A program made the translations under genes and the position numbers. Below, piece after piece: positions 54,761-64,000 of a stretch of DNA of 64,000 nt. Every line of letters begins with the position of its first letter. Position 1 is the first letter of the stretch. The DNA lies in NCBI GenBank assembly GCA_002257045.1, contig NCHD01000024.1, positions 47,001 through 111,000 on the forward strand, in the 5' to 3' direction. The stretch comes from Hydrogenophilales bacterium 16-61-112 (GTDB lineage: Bacteria > Pseudomonadota > Gammaproteobacteria > Burkholderiales > Thiobacillaceae). Under the pieces are notes generated by a model, which searched no databases, was not told the DNA's origin, and worked only from the letters and a program-made list of their open reading frames with translations.

Positions 54761-55031
54761 GGTTCAAATATCCGAGGGCTCATTTCCCGTCCCTCCAGAT
54801 TTCCCATGCCTCCTGATCGACCCCAAGTATAGAAAATCGAAGACACAACAAAGGGCGAAGCGCAGGACCGGCTGGAAAGCTGAACCCCGTTCCGACTGCC
54901 CCCGAGTCAAAACACGGCTGGCATGACAACGGGTAGTGGCCGGCTTGATGATATTCGGCATAATGCGCAACCCCTACCCTTCACCCATCGGCCTCGCGAC
55001 ACAGAGGCCGAACCATTCAGTCAATCGAACC

Positions 55032-57395
55032 ATGCTGCCTTCCATCGAACACCGACTCGCCGCCGAGATCGCGGCCAAACCCGCGCAGGTGGCTGCCGCC
55101 ATCGCCCTGCTGGACGAGGGCGCGACCGTTCCCTTCATCTCGCGCTACCGCAAGGAGGTGACCGGCGGCCTGGACGACACGCAGCTGCGCCTGCTAGAAG
55201 ACCGGCTGCGCTATCTGCGCGAGCTGGAAGAACGCCGCGCCGCCATCATCGAATCGATCACCGAGCAGAACAAGATGACGCCTGAACTGCTGAAGGCGAT
55301 CTCGCTGGCCCCGGACAAGACGCAGCTGGAAGACCTGTATCTGCCCTACAAGCAGAAGCGCCGCACCAAGGCGCAGATCGCGCTGGAAGCGGGGCTGGAG
55401 CCGCTGGCGGATGCCCTGCTGGCCAACCCGATGCTCAATCCCGAAGAAGAAGCGGCCAGGTATCTGCGCGATCCCTTCCCCACCGAGCAGGGCGACAACC
55501 TCGGCGTGCCGAATACGAAGGCGGCGCTGGACGGCGCGCGGCAGATCCTGATGGAGCGCTTCGCCGAAGATGCAGGCCTGCTGCAAGCCCTGCGCGAATA
55601 CGTGCAGGAACATGGCGTGGTGGAGTCCAGGGTGCTGGAAGGCAAGCACGACGCCGCGGAAAAATACGCCGACTATTTCGACTATTCCGAAACCCTCCAC
55701 ACCATCCCTTCGCACCGCGCGCTGGCAGTGTTCCGCGGACGCCGCGAGGACATGCTCGACGTGCGGCTGCGGCTGGACAGCGAGGAAGAGAAGCCGGGCT
55801 GGAGTGCGCCGCACAATCCCTGCGAGACGCGCATCGCCAGCCGCTTCGGCATCCAGGATCAGAGCCGGCCTGCCGACCGCTGGCTGATGGACAGCGTGCG
55901 CTGGACCTGGCGCGTGAAGCTGTCGATGCATCTGGAGACCGAGCTGATGACCGCGCTGCGCACCCGCGCCGAGACCGAGGCCATCAATGTCTTCGCGCGC
56001 AACCTCAAGGCCCTGTTGCTGGCCGCGCCCGCCGGGCCGCGCGCCACCATGGGGCTCGACCCCGGCATCCGTACCGGGGTGAAAGTGGCGGTGGTGGACG
56101 AGACCGGCAAGGTGATGGATACCGCCGTGATCTATCCGCACCCGCCAAAGAACGACTGGGACGGTTCGCTGCACACGCTGGCCCGGCTGGCCGAGAAGCA
56201 TCGCGTGGCGGTGATCTCCATCGGCAACGGCACCGCTTCGCGCGAGACCGACAAGCTGGCGCGCGACCTGATCAAGCTGCGTCCCGAACTGAAGCTGACC
56301 AGCGTGGTGGTGTCCGAGGCGGGCGCCTCGGTGTATTCCGCGTCCGAATTCGCCTCGCGCGAATTGCCCGACATGGACGTCTCGCTGCGCGGCGCGGTTT
56401 CCATCGCGCGCCGCCTGCAGGACCCGCTGGCCGAGCTGGTGAAGATCGACCCCAAGTCGATCGGCGTCGGCCAATACCAGCACGACGTCAGCCAGTTCCA
56501 GCTGGCGCGTTCGCTCGATGCGGTGGTGGAAGACTGCGTCAACGCGGTGGGCGTCGACGTCAACACGGCGTCGGTGCCGCTGCTTGCGCGCGTCTCCGGC
56601 TTGAGCAGCAGCGTGGCGCAGGCCATCGTCACCCACCGCGACTCCCAGGGCAAGTTCGCCAGCCGTGCGCAACTCCTCGACGTGCCGCGCCTGGGCGCAA
56701 AGACCTTCGAGCAGGCGGCGGGCTTCCTGCGCATCATGGACGGCAACGACCCGCTCGACGCCTCCGCCGTCCACCCCGAATCGTATCCGCTGGTGCAAGC
56801 GATCCTCGCCGACATCAAGCAGGACCTCAAGGGCGTGATCGGCAACAGCAGCCTGCTGAAGTCGCTCAACCCGTCCCAATACGCCAACGAAAAATTCGGC
56901 ATCCCCACCATCACCGACATCCTCAAGGAACTCGAAAAACCCGGCCGCGACCCGCGCCCCGAATTCACCACGGCGAGCTTCCGGGACGGCGTGGAAAAAC
57001 TCGCCGACCTCAAGCCTGACATGATTCTGGAAGGCGTCGTCACCAACGTGGCGGCATTCGGTGCGTTCGTCGACATCGGCGTGCATCAGGACGGCCTGGT
57101 CCACATCTCCGCCCTGTCCAACACCTTCGTCAAAGACCCGCACACCGTGGTCAAGGCCGGGCAGATCGTGAAAGTCAAAGTGCTGGAAGTCGACGAGAAG
57201 CGCAAACGCATCGCGCTGACGATGCGGCTGAGCGATGACGCGGACAAATCAGGCGAGAAGCCGCACGCAGTTCAGCGTCCGCAACGGGACAATCGTAATC
57301 CAGGCAAACCTGCAGGCGGGAAGCCGAACCACGCGCCCGCTTCAGCGCCGATGGGTGGCGCCATGGCGGCCGCGTTTTCCAAGTTGAAGGGGTAA
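55032..57395 (+). CDS. tex: transcription accessory protein Tex
   Basis: 787 residues from the ATG at 55032 (start [20 protein letters not shown]). It has the Tex N-terminal helices, a YqgF-like RNase-H-fold domain ([20 protein letters not shown]), helix-hairpin-helix motifs ([20 protein letters not shown]) and a C-terminal S1 RNA-binding domain ([20 protein letters not shown]). Tex binds nucleic acids and supports transcription and translation. The C-terminus adds a basic, Pro-rich tail. Confidence 0.93.
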   Translation: MLPSIEHRLAAEIAAKPAQVAAAIALLDEGATVPFISRYRKEVTGGLDDTQLRLLEDRLRYLRELEERRAAIIESITEQNKMTPELLKAISLAPDKTQLEDLYLPYKQKRRTKAQIALEAGLEPLADALLANPMLNPEEEAARYLRDPFPTEQGDNLGVPNTKAALDGARQILMERFAEDAGLLQALREYVQEHGVVESRVLEGKHDAAEKYADYFDYSETLHTIPSHRALAVFRGRREDMLDVRLRLDSEEEKPGWSAPHNPCETRIASRFGIQDQSRPADRWLMDSVRWTWRVKLSMHLETELMTALRTRAETEAINVFARNLKALLLAAPAGPRATMGLDPGIRTGVKVAVVDETGKVMDTAVIYPHPPKNDWDGSLHTLARLAEKHRVAVISIGNGTASRETDKLARDLIKLRPELKLTSVVVSEAGASVYSASEFASRELPDMDVSLRGAVSIARRLQDPLAELVKIDPKSIGVGQYQHDVSQFQLARSLDAVVEDCVNAVGVDVNTASVPLLARVSGLSSSVAQAIVTHRDSQGKFASRAQLLDVPRLGAKTFEQAAGFLRIMDGNDPLDASAVHPESYPLVQAILADIKQDLKGVIGNSSLLKSLNPSQYANEKFGIPTITDILKELEKPGRDPRPEFTTASFRDGVEKLADLKPDMILEGVVTNVAAFGAFVDIGVHQDGLVHISALSNTFVKDPHTVVKAGQIVKVKVLEVDEKRKRIALTMRLSDDADKSGEKPHAVQRPQRDNRNPGKPAGGKPNHAPASAPMGGAMAAAFSKLKG

Positions 57396-57543
57396 GGCCG
57401 GTTTTTGAATGGCAAAAGGCAAGGTCTGGCTCCATAGTTCAGTGAATTTGACGATCCCTTTGAACGCAAGGGCTTCCAATTTGGCGTGGGCATGACGCGG
57501 CCATTACAATCTGCCGGTTGCCGCCACGGCGGTCTTGCCCGGG

Positions 57544-60237
57544 ATGTACTCAGTGCCTTTCAAACGCATCGCTGCTGGCGCCCTCGTCGTCGCGCTCATG
57601 ATCGGCGGTTTTGTTCTCACCCAGCGCAAGCCCCCCACTCCCTCCGCCGACTCCATCGCGGCCTCGTCCCCATCCCCTCGCCCGGATACCTCGGCCCTGC
57701 GTGCCGGCCTGGTCGAGGTTCTCGCTTCCTACCGCAAGATCATCGTGCTGTTGGCCGATGAAAAAACCCTGTCCAGGGGCGAGCGTGAGGCCGCCAACCA
57801 GGCCGGGCAGGCCCTGTTCCACGACAATCTGGCGCGCCTCGCCAAACTGGATGAGGCCCTGGACAGGCTGGCCACCTCACCCAACCCGATGCGTTTCGAC
57901 GCCATCGGCACGCTGCTCGACTACATCGAGTCCGACCCTGGACTGTACGACGCCGACCGGCTCGCCTTCCGTGAACTGCTGCAGTCGCTGCAGGCGAGTG
58001 TGGCGCGGGACACCACGCTGCCCGCCATCAAGATGCACAAGCGCATCTCGGACGACCTGGACGCCCTGGCGGAAATCGAGCGCAACTACGAAAAGGAAAT
58101 CCGCCAGATCTTCGGCCGCTTCGACCAGCGCGCCATCAAGCTCAAGCGCGAGCGCTGGGACGACTACGTCGCGCACCTGAAGAAGCTGTACTCCCGCGAA
58201 CAGATCCTCAAGGACTACGGCATGGTCCTGCCCTACCCCGCCCCCCGGGAAACGCCCGCCGGCGACGCGACCAGGGATGAGCCGGGCGAGATATTCGGGC
58301 GCGGCCTGCCCAGGAAAACGGTGGCCCTGACGTTCGACGACGGCCCCCACCGCCTCTACTCCGACGAGATCGCGGCCATACTCAAGCAGTACGGCGCACC
58401 CGCGGTATTTTTCAACGTCGGACGCAACCTGGGGAGCGTGGGCCCCGACGGCACGCCCAAGCTCGGCGCTGGCGCCAAGGTAAGCCGCAAGCTGATGGCC
58501 GAGGGCTATGTGCTGGGCAACCACAGTTTCACCCACGCCCAGCTTTCCAGGAAAAGCGGCGACGCCCTCAAGGCCGAAATATTCAACACCGATGCCCTGC
58601 TCAAGGCGGTAAACCCGAACCGCTCCTCCCTGTTCCGCTTTCCCTACGGGGCGCACAACGGCGAAGGCCTGCACATGCTGGAAGCCGCGCACCTGAAATC
58701 GGTGATGTGGAACATCGACTCGCTCGACTGGGCCGACCCGGTACCCGCGTCCATCGCCGAGCGGGTGCTGAGGGAAGTGGACCGCGAAGGGCGCGGCATC
58801 ATCCTGTTCCACGACATCCACGACCGCGCGGTCAAGGCCCTGCCCGCGATTCTCGACCGGCTCACGGCGGAGGGCTACCGCTTCGCCGGCTGGGACGGCA
58901 GCGCCTTCACCGTCGCCAGGGACAATGAGGAGCCGGTCGCGAAGGCCGCCGTCCAGACCGGCTACGGCGAATCCTGGGCCGTCGTGGTGGGCATCGATGA
59001 CTATGCCAAATGGCCCAGACTCCAGTACGCAGTGCGGGATGCCCAGGCGGTGGGGCAGGACCTGGTGGAAAAATTCGGCTTCAAATCCGATCATGTGTTC
59101 ACGCTCAGGAACGGCGAGGCCACCCGCAGCGCCATTCTCGCCCTGTTCCACGACAAGCTGGCCCACGGCGGCGTAGGCAAGAACGACCGCATCTTCGTCT
59201 TCTTCGCCGGCCACGGCGCCACCCGCCACTTGAGCTCCGGCCGCGACCTGGGCTACATCGTGCCGGCCGATTCCGATCCCGCCCAGTTCGCCACCGACGC
59301 CATTCCCATGACGGAAATCCAGAACATCGCCGAAGGTTTCGACGCCAAGCACGTGCTGTTCGTCATGGACGCCTGTTACAGCGGCCTCGGCCTCACCCGG
59401 GGGGGCGGTTCCAGCACCTTCCTGCGCGACAACGCCAAGCGCATCGGGCGCCAGATGCTCACCGCCGGCGGCACCGACCAGCTGGTCGCGGACGGCGGCC
59501 CCAACGGCCACTCGGTGTTCACCTGGACCTTCCTGCAGGCGCTGGCGGGCAAGGGCGACCTCAACGGCGACGGCCTCATCACCGCCACCGAACTGGCCGC
59601 CTACGTGGCCCCGGCGGTCTCCGCCGTATCGCAGCAGACGCCGGCCTTCGGCAGCCTGCCGGGGTCTGAAGGGGGCGATTTCGTGTTCGAACTGCCGTCC
59701 GAAAACGAATTCCTGGGCACCCAGACTGCCCAACTCTCGAACGAGGCCATTGCCCTCAACAGCAAGCAGGACGCGGCGCGGACACCCGCCCCCGGCAAGG
59801 CGATCCCGGCGGTCATCGTGAAGGATCTGCAGGGCGGCGAGCAGAAGATCGTGCCGCCGGCCGCGGTGCCCATCTCCCGGAGCCAACTCGCCCAGCGTGC
59901 CAACGACCGCGGCCTGCAGCTTTACAAGGAAAAGCAGTACGCAGCCGCCGAAGCCCAGTTCACCGAGGCCCTCAAGCTGCGCCCGGACTTTGCCCTGGCC
60001 GCCAACAACCTGGGCTTCGTCTACTACAAACAGGAAAAATACGCGGAAGCCGCCCGCTGGTTCGAAAACGCCATCAAGCTGGACCCCTCGCGCGCCATCG
60101 CCTACCTCAATCTCGGCGACGCGCGCGCCAGGGACGGAGAATCCGTGAAAGCGAAAAAAGCCTACCAGATCTACCTTGAACTGGCGCCCAACGGAAGCGG
60201 GGCGGGACATGTGAAGCAGGAACTGGAGAAGCTATGA
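57544..60237 (+). CDS. membrane-anchored polysaccharide deacetylase-caspase-TPR fusion
   Basis: 897 residues from the ATG at 57544 (a TTG at 57535 is also possible). An N-terminal anchor (about 9-26) leads to a helical region (to about 230). A NodB polysaccharide deacetylase domain (about 255-470) has TFDDGPH (D266), NHSFTH (H327, H331), RFPYGAHN and LFHDIHDR. A caspase/C14 domain (about 475-710) starts AVVVGIDDYAKWP and has the catalytic FFAGHG (H557) and DACYSG (C611). A DLNGDGLITATEL EF-hand-like loop lies near 672. TPR repeats (about 785-890) include ANDRGLQLYKEKQYAAAEAQ. All catalytic residues are kept. It probably acts in the periplasm, removing acetyl groups from a glycan, with a protease that may regulate it or a partner. 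Its biological role is unknown. Confidence 0.85.
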   Translation: MYSVPFKRIAAGALVVALMIGGFVLTQRKPPTPSADSIAASSPSPRPDTSALRAGLVEVLASYRKIIVLLADEKTLSRGEREAANQAGQALFHDNLARLAKLDEALDRLATSPNPMRFDAIGTLLDYIESDPGLYDADRLAFRELLQSLQASVARDTTLPAIKMHKRISDDLDALAEIERNYEKEIRQIFGRFDQRAIKLKRERWDDYVAHLKKLYSREQILKDYGMVLPYPAPRETPAGDATRDEPGEIFGRGLPRKTVALTFDDGPHRLYSDEIAAILKQYGAPAVFFNVGRNLGSVGPDGTPKLGAGAKVSRKLMAEGYVLGNHSFTHAQLSRKSGDALKAEIFNTDALLKAVNPNRSSLFRFPYGAHNGEGLHMLEAAHLKSVMWNIDSLDWADPVPASIAERVLREVDREGRGIILFHDIHDRAVKALPAILDRLTAEGYRFAGWDGSAFTVARDNEEPVAKAAVQTGYGESWAVVVGIDDYAKWPRLQYAVRDAQAVGQDLVEKFGFKSDHVFTLRNGEATRSAILALFHDKLAHGGVGKNDRIFVFFAGHGATRHLSSGRDLGYIVPADSDPAQFATDAIPMTEIQNIAEGFDAKHVLFVMDACYSGLGLTRGGGSSTFLRDNAKRIGRQMLTAGGTDQLVADGGPNGHSVFTWTFLQALAGKGDLNGDGLITATELAAYVAPAVSAVSQQTPAFGSLPGSEGGDFVFELPSENEFLGTQTAQLSNEAIALNSKQDAARTPAPGKAIPAVIVKDLQGGEQKIVPPAAVPISRSQLAQRANDRGLQLYKEKQYAAAEAQFTEALKLRPDFALAANNLGFVYYKQEKYAEAARWFENAIKLDPSRAIAYLNLGDARARDGESVKAKKAYQIYLELAPNGSGAGHVKQELEKL

Positions 60238-60389
60238 GGTGAATGGCGCCGCCAAGGCGCACATTCGGGATCAGGGTTTGCCTTTTGCCCAAAGAGCAAG
60301 ACCAAGCCTGACACCACGTTGCATCATCGTGTCCCTATGACCCTGTTTTTTCAGGAAACCGTGCCCCCGATTGTTCAGCCATTTCTTCG

Positions 60390-61325
60390 TCAGAGGTTTT
60401 CCGCAAAGAACTGAACCGCCTTTTTCTGCGCCCGGTATGCCTGATCGACACTGGGTTTGATCTGGATGGTTCCGCCCGCACCCAGATGGGCGAATGGGTC
60501 CTCGGCCGTGACGGGAACCTGCAACCTGTCCCAGGCGTGATAGGTCTCTTCATAAGTCACCACCGTAACCAGGTCCTGCTCGGCAGCCGGCAGCGAAGCT
60601 TTCAGCGCAACACAAGGCGCAGCCCCATCGTCATATCCGTCGTTTTCGCCGACCTGAATCAGGATGGGCGCACCCGTGAGCGGATTGGACGCATTGCCGC
60701 CAAATTCGGAATAGGGAATGTACGGATTATTGTAGACATAACAAACCGGGTAATGCGCCACGTGGGCCTTAAACCGCAGCGCCCCACCAAACCGGGTGGC
60801 ATAAGCCTCTGTGGCTGATGCCATGGTGACAACCCCGCCCCAGGAAAACCCCAACACCCCGATCCGGTCTGGATTGATGCCGGGGTACGACGACAAAAAA
60901 GCCAGCGCAGCAAAGGCGTCCGGATAGGTAAATATCGGGTGAGAAGGTCGATTGGCGACACCCGTTACCCCACGCGCCTCCCACATATCGATCTCCAGCG
61001 TGGCGATGCCCCTGTCATTCAGGGCACGCGCATAGAAATTGCCGCGAGAATCGACACCCGCCGACCCATGCAGAATGACCACAACGGGCCGGCCTTGCCG
61101 GGTCTGCGAACACGTCCCATGCCGGCTCTTTTCAACTGGCACATTCAGCTTGCCCTTCACCGTGAGGGGTTGCTGCGTACGCAGATCGAGCGACTGGATC
61201 TCGACAAATGAAATGGCCGGCCTGGAAGCGTAGCGGCAATCTTCATCCGCTCGCGCATGCGATGCGCCAACCAGCAGTGAAAACATCGAACAGAGAACAA
61301 TCGGAAAAAACTCTTTGCGTTGCAT
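60390..61325 (-). CDS. secreted dienelactone hydrolase-like protein
   Basis: 311 residues from the ATG at 61325, with a signal peptide (to HARADE); an upstream start at 61394 is unlikely. The alpha/beta-hydrolase core has VVVILHGSAGVDSRGNFYAR, nucleophile GFSWGG, acid region VGENDGYDDG and His in ETYHAWDR. It could hydrolyse a lactone or ester in the periplasm. The substrate is unknown. It converges with the deacetylase-caspase gene. Confidence 0.75.
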   Translation of the reverse strand: MQRKEFFPIVLCSMFSLLVGASHARADEDCRYASRPAISFVEIQSLDLRTQQPLTVKGKLNVPVEKSRHGTCSQTRQGRPVVVILHGSAGVDSRGNFYARALNDRGIATLEIDMWEARGVTGVANRPSHPIFTYPDAFAALAFLSSYPGINPDRIGVLGFSWGGVVTMASATEAYATRFGGALRFKAHVAHYPVCYVYNNPYIPYSEFGGNASNPLTGAPILIQVGENDGYDDGAAPCVALKASLPAAEQDLVTVVTYEETYHAWDRLQVPVTAEDPFAHLGAGGTIQIKPSVDQAYRAQKKAVQFFAENL

Positions 61326-61654
61326 GTGACCCTCCCTCGAATTGAATGGATTGGTGCCGCTGCCCGCTGGCAACAGCATTGCGTCTAACAACAAAGAAGT
61401 TCAACCGCGTTCTTGCTTTTAATTGGATCAGGCAAGTTGCTTCATTCTACTGACTTCAATATTCGAGCCCAGTCCTTTGGAGAATTTCCAAAGCCAGCTT
61501 CATGGTGTTGCCCCTGAGGTTTCCCCACGAATCAAGCCGCCACCGAGCGATTGATTGCGGCGCTTACCTGACTTGGCAGCCCATGCCAGCCTGGTCAAGC
61601 GCTTTTAAGTTTCCGCCGTAGCGCAGGCGAATCGATCAACTTAACCACCATGGC
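61326..61654. other. intergenic region upstream of the hydrolase
   Basis: About 330 bases, visibly more AT-rich than nearby genes. It holds the region upstream of the hydrolase start. No ORF, repeat or clear promoter was recognised. Confidence 0.5.
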
Positions 61655-61972
61655 TCACGGTAAGCCATACTCGCGCTCGACGCGACAGACCCGGACACGA
61701 AACGCCCGATACCAGTCCTTCGCCCGGTGTTGCGCCTGGCGATGGGCGGCGTTTTCCTTCCATGCGGCAATCGCTTCCAGGCTTGTCCAATAGGACACGG
61801 TAATACCGATCTCCTGCCTCGCCGTCTCGAAACCGAGGAAGCCGGGCTGCTCGGCGGCGAGTTCCAGCATGTGACGTGCCGTTTCATCATAGCCATTTTC
61901 ACCCTCGGTGCGGATGGACGTGAAGATGACGGCAAAGTACGGCGGTTGTGGTGTTTGCGCGGGTGAAACCAT
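61655..61972 (-). CDS. antibiotic biosynthesis monooxygenase-like protein
   Basis: 105 residues of the ABM dimeric alpha-beta barrel fold: YFAVIFTSIRTEGENGYDET, MLELAAEQPGFLGFETARQE, GITVSYWTSLEAIAAWKENA and HRQAQHRAKDWYRAFRV. These small proteins are cofactor-free oxygenases or haem-degrading enzymes; the specific role here is open. The 167-bp palindromic element lies 61 bases upstream of its start. Confidence 0.75.
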   Translation of the reverse strand: MVSPAQTPQPPYFAVIFTSIRTEGENGYDETARHMLELAAEQPGFLGFETARQEIGITVSYWTSLEAIAAWKENAAHRQAQHRAKDWYRAFRVRVCRVEREYGLP

Positions 61973-62033
61973 ATACGCCCCCCTCAGTGTCCATCCTGAA
62001 TGATGCTTTAGCGTATCACTGTGTCAGGCGCCT

Positions 62034-62200
62034 CTAGTGTCGTGAATCATAAATAGCGGAACACAATAAAACGGATGGATTTTTTCGCGTGGCAAGGCGC
62101 GAGGAGGCGACATAGCAGGCTCTATGGCAACGACGAGCAACGCCGCCATGCGGAAAAAGACGCCGTTTTATGTTTCGATATTTATGATTCACGACACTAG
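62034..62200. mobile_element. 167-bp palindromic MITE-like element
   Basis: The ends are perfect inverted repeats of 21 bases beginning CTAGTGTCGTGAATC, and the inner parts pair imperfectly to a core near CATAGCAGGCTCTATG, so the whole forms a long hairpin. Flanking CTAG on both sides may be a 4-bp target duplication or part of the repeat. It contains no gene. The structure fits a non-autonomous miniature transposon; the parent element is not in this window. Confidence 0.6.
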
Positions 62201-62251
62201 AACTCAAAGCTGCCTCTTTTGGCACCTTTGACGGTTCACCCGTTTTCCCGC

Positions 62252-63280
62252 TCAGGTGCCCGCCACACCACCCAGCGCCCGTGCCCGTGCCCGCAACTGT
62301 CCGCACCCGCCCTCCACATCCTGCCCTGCGGAGTGGCGCAGCTTGGTGAGCACGCCGCGCCGGTGCAGGCTGCGCGCCATCCCGGCCGCCCGCTCCCAAC
62401 TCGGGCGCCGGTAATCGAAGCCCGCGACCCCCTCGACGCTGTTGTAGGGAATCAGGTTCATCACCGCGTATTTGCCGGCCAGCAGTCGTGCAATCCCGTC
62501 CAACTCGGCCTCAGTGTCGTTGATCCCTTCGAGCAGCGTCCACTGGTACTGGATCGGGTAGCCGGTGCGGCGGGCATAGGCCTCGCCCAGCTCGACCAGT
62601 TCGGCCGGCGTGATGTCGGGCGCCCTGGGCAGCAGACGGCGGCGCAGCGCAGCATCGGTGGTGTGCAGCGAGAGCGCCAGCGCAGGCTTCACCGTGGACT
62701 GCGGCAGGCGCTCGAACACGCGCCTGTCGCCCACGGTGGAAAACACCAGATTCTTGTGGCCAATACCGCCTTCCACACCAAGCAGTTCGATGGCCTCCAG
62801 CACGTTGTCCAGATTGTGGGCCGGCTCCCCCATGCCCATGAACACGACCTTCTTCACCGGGCGACGGCTGCGGGCCAGCACCACCTGCGCGACGATTTCA
62901 GTGCTGCTCAGCTGGCGCAGCAAACCGGCGCGGCCGGTCATGCAGAACACGCACCCCACGGCACAGCCGACCTGGGTGGACACACACACGCCGTCGCGCG
63001 GCAGCAGCACGCTTTCCACGGTCTGGCCATCGGCCAGAGCCACCAGCAAGCGGGCCGAGCCATCCGCGTCGGCGTGCTCGGAATGCACCTGCGCCAAGAC
63101 CCGTAATTCGTCGAACAGGCACGGCAGCTCATTGCGCAAGCTTAGCGGCAGAAAGTCTTCGGCGCGCCGCCGCTTGGTATCGAGCGAGCGCCCCTGAACC
63201 CACGCCCGCAGCACGCGCCCCTCGTGACAGGGCGCAGCGCCCAGATCGCGTAGACGTTGTCGGAGTTGAGGGAGTCGCAT
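62252..63280 (-). CDS. RlmN-family radical SAM RNA methyltransferase
   Basis: 342 residues from the ATG at 63280 (MRLPQLRQRLRDLG). The CxxxCxxC motif is CAVGCVFC (C106, C110, C113). KVVFMGMGEPAHN, NLVFSTVGDRR and ALSLHTTDA are typical of the family. The second catalytic cysteine is C326 in EGGCGQL, so both methylating cysteines are present. RlmN methylates A2503 of 23S rRNA and A37 of some tRNAs. The shorter and divergent N-terminus suggests a paralogue rather than the main RlmN. Confidence 0.8.
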   Translation of the reverse strand: MRLPQLRQRLRDLGAAPCHEGRVLRAWVQGRSLDTKRRRAEDFLPLSLRNELPCLFDELRVLAQVHSEHADADGSARLLVALADGQTVESVLLPRDGVCVSTQVGCAVGCVFCMTGRAGLLRQLSSTEIVAQVVLARSRRPVKKVVFMGMGEPAHNLDNVLEAIELLGVEGGIGHKNLVFSTVGDRRVFERLPQSTVKPALALSLHTTDAALRRRLLPRAPDITPAELVELGEAYARRTGYPIQYQWTLLEGINDTEAELDGIARLLAGKYAVMNLIPYNSVEGVAGFDYRRPSWERAAGMARSLHRRGVLTKLRHSAGQDVEGGCGQLRARARALGGVAGT

Positions 63281-63491
63281 GGCGGCGGGATGGTAGCACG
63301 GGGATACGGCCAGCTGCGGGGCGGTCTGGACGCCAGCGGCCATGTGTTCATGCTGACCTGCCGATCCTGTGACCCCGTACCCAGGGCCTGCGTTTACAGA
63401 GCTTACCAAAAACCATTCCGGTGATGGACTCACCCCATGCATACGCATGTATCAGGTCTGATCGCTGCGTTGCGCTAGCCGACAAAGCAAG

Positions 63492-63513
63492 CGGGCCGGA
63501 ACGAGCCGGCCCG
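63492..63513 (-). terminator. hairpin after the PEP-CTERM gene
   Basis: CGGGCCGG and CCGGCCCG arms with a six-base loop lie 26 bases past the stop of the PEP-CTERM gene. A weak T-rich stretch follows on the minus strand. Confidence 0.4.
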
Positions 63514-63538
63514 TGCTGGGTGCCAACATCGCTGTCGG

Positions 63539-64000
63539 CTACGAATTTGCGCGTCGCCGGGACAGCGTCATTGCCCCGAGTCCCAGTCCAAGCAGCGCGA
63601 GGGATGCCGGCTCCGGAACCCCTGCGAAAGTTGCGTCGACCTGGGCCCAGGCAGAGTGGTTGTATCCCCACACAGGGTAGTTATCGGTCGTCGTGAAGGC
63701 GATCACGTTATCGCCTGGCACCAGATACGATGTGATGTTCGCGAACGAGTTGGTGGCCATGCCGTCATGGTCGCTGACAACCTGCGTACCGTTGATGAAC
63801 AGGTCACCGTCATCGTCGAAGCCGTTGTGCACGAAGGCGTCTATCGGCAGGGTGGCGAGATTGAACACCGTCCTCGCCCACATCTGGGTCTCGACGGTGG
63901 AAAATTGTCCGCCTGAACTCCATATGCCTTGCGCGACGTAACCGGGAATGTAGTCACCTACGTTGTAGAGCTCGGTGGCGGATTGCCACGCCGAGTCATC
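63539..64000 (-). CDS. PEP-CTERM sorting domain protein, C-terminal part (runs off the window)
   Basis: At least 153 residues, open at the right edge. The end is a PEP-CTERM tag: VPEPASLALLGLGLGAMTLS followed by RRR. The visible ectodomain has GFDDDGDLFINGTQVVSDHD, ITSYLVPGDNVIAFTTTDNY and a tryptophan-rich part upstream (DDSAWQSATELYNVGDYIPG). This is an exported, exosortase-processed surface protein of unknown function. It implies an exosortase system elsewhere in the genome. Confidence 0.8.
   Translation of the reverse strand, partial: DDSAWQSATELYNVGDYIPGYVAQGIWSSGGQFSTVETQMWARTVFNLATLPIDAFVHNGFDDDGDLFINGTQVVSDHDGMATNSFANITSYLVPGDNVIAFTTTDNYPVWGYNHSAWAQVDATFAGVPEPASLALLGLGLGAMTLSRRRANS

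Noticed and set aside
55194..57143. 649-codon minus-strand frame across tex
   Set aside because: Antisense shadow of tex with no recognisable motif.
57877..60210. 777-codon minus-strand frame across the deacetylase-caspase gene
   Set aside because: Antisense shadow; the plus strand carries all catalytic motifs.

Overview
The window is GC-rich, densely packed chromosomal DNA from a betaproteobacterium. DsrC/TusE-, DsrE- and PEP-CTERM-type proteins, HemP, AcpS/NagZ order and AATGAGAATCATT-type Fur sites fit a sulfur-oxidising, Thiobacillus-like member of the Nitrosomonadales. That placement is inferred from gene content, not from a marker gene. No rRNA, tRNA or CRISPR array was seen.

Layout. 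1-3.7 kb: end of an ABC permease, a lower-GC islet (deoxyribosyltransferase-like/winged-helix protein and a HigBA-type toxin-antitoxin pair with a frameshifted toxin), and a YoaA/DinG helicase. 3.8-15 kb: housekeeping and signalling genes (hydrolase, frameshifted GGDEF-EAL protein, UbiB-like kinase, NlpC/P60, PhoH, radical SAM, AcpS, NagZ, CDF transporter). 15-42.4 kb: a large iron and peroxide region. It holds a broken hemP copy, ahpC (missing about 55 internal residues) and ahpF, then three Fur-box-led blocks. Block I is hemP, a peroxiredoxin, a TonB-dependent receptor and a vibrioferrin-type siderophore set in pvsABCDE order, followed by an SbnG-like citrate synthase and a PepSY reductase-like protein. 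Block II is tonB-exbB-exbD, a Fiu-like receptor and piuC. Block III is an outer-membrane protein, an FMN-binding protein, ApbE, a four-helix histidine-containing membrane protein, FeoA, FeoB and a porin.

42.5-53.7 kb: HD-GYP protein, two paralogous ribbon-helix-helix-like small proteins, a DsrC-like protein lacking its terminal cysteine, DUF3465, flavin reductase, NYN/OST-HTH protein, lipocalin, two decayed genes, a tyrosine-rich lipoprotein, a DsrE-like protein and a potassium channel. 53.7-54.9 kb is a graveyard with remnants of a flavodoxin reductase and a YceI protein. 55-64 kb: tex, a membrane-anchored polysaccharide deacetylase-caspase-TPR fusion (the most unusual protein here), a dienelactone hydrolase-like protein, a monooxygenase-like protein, a 167-bp palindromic element, an RlmN-family enzyme and the C-terminal part of a PEP-CTERM protein.

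How it works together. Siderophore synthesis, export, TonB-powered uptake and periplasmic reduction (PepSY and FMN/ApbE modules) would feed Fe(II) to FeoAB, while AhpF and peroxiredoxins handle peroxide. A repeated oddity is that many genes carry one-base deletions or lack an internal 100-500 bp stretch (relE, GGDEF-EAL, hemP copy, ahpC, pvsD, FMN-binding gene, Spy-like, DUF3617, flavodoxin reductase). This could be real decay or assembly error, and read mapping would decide.
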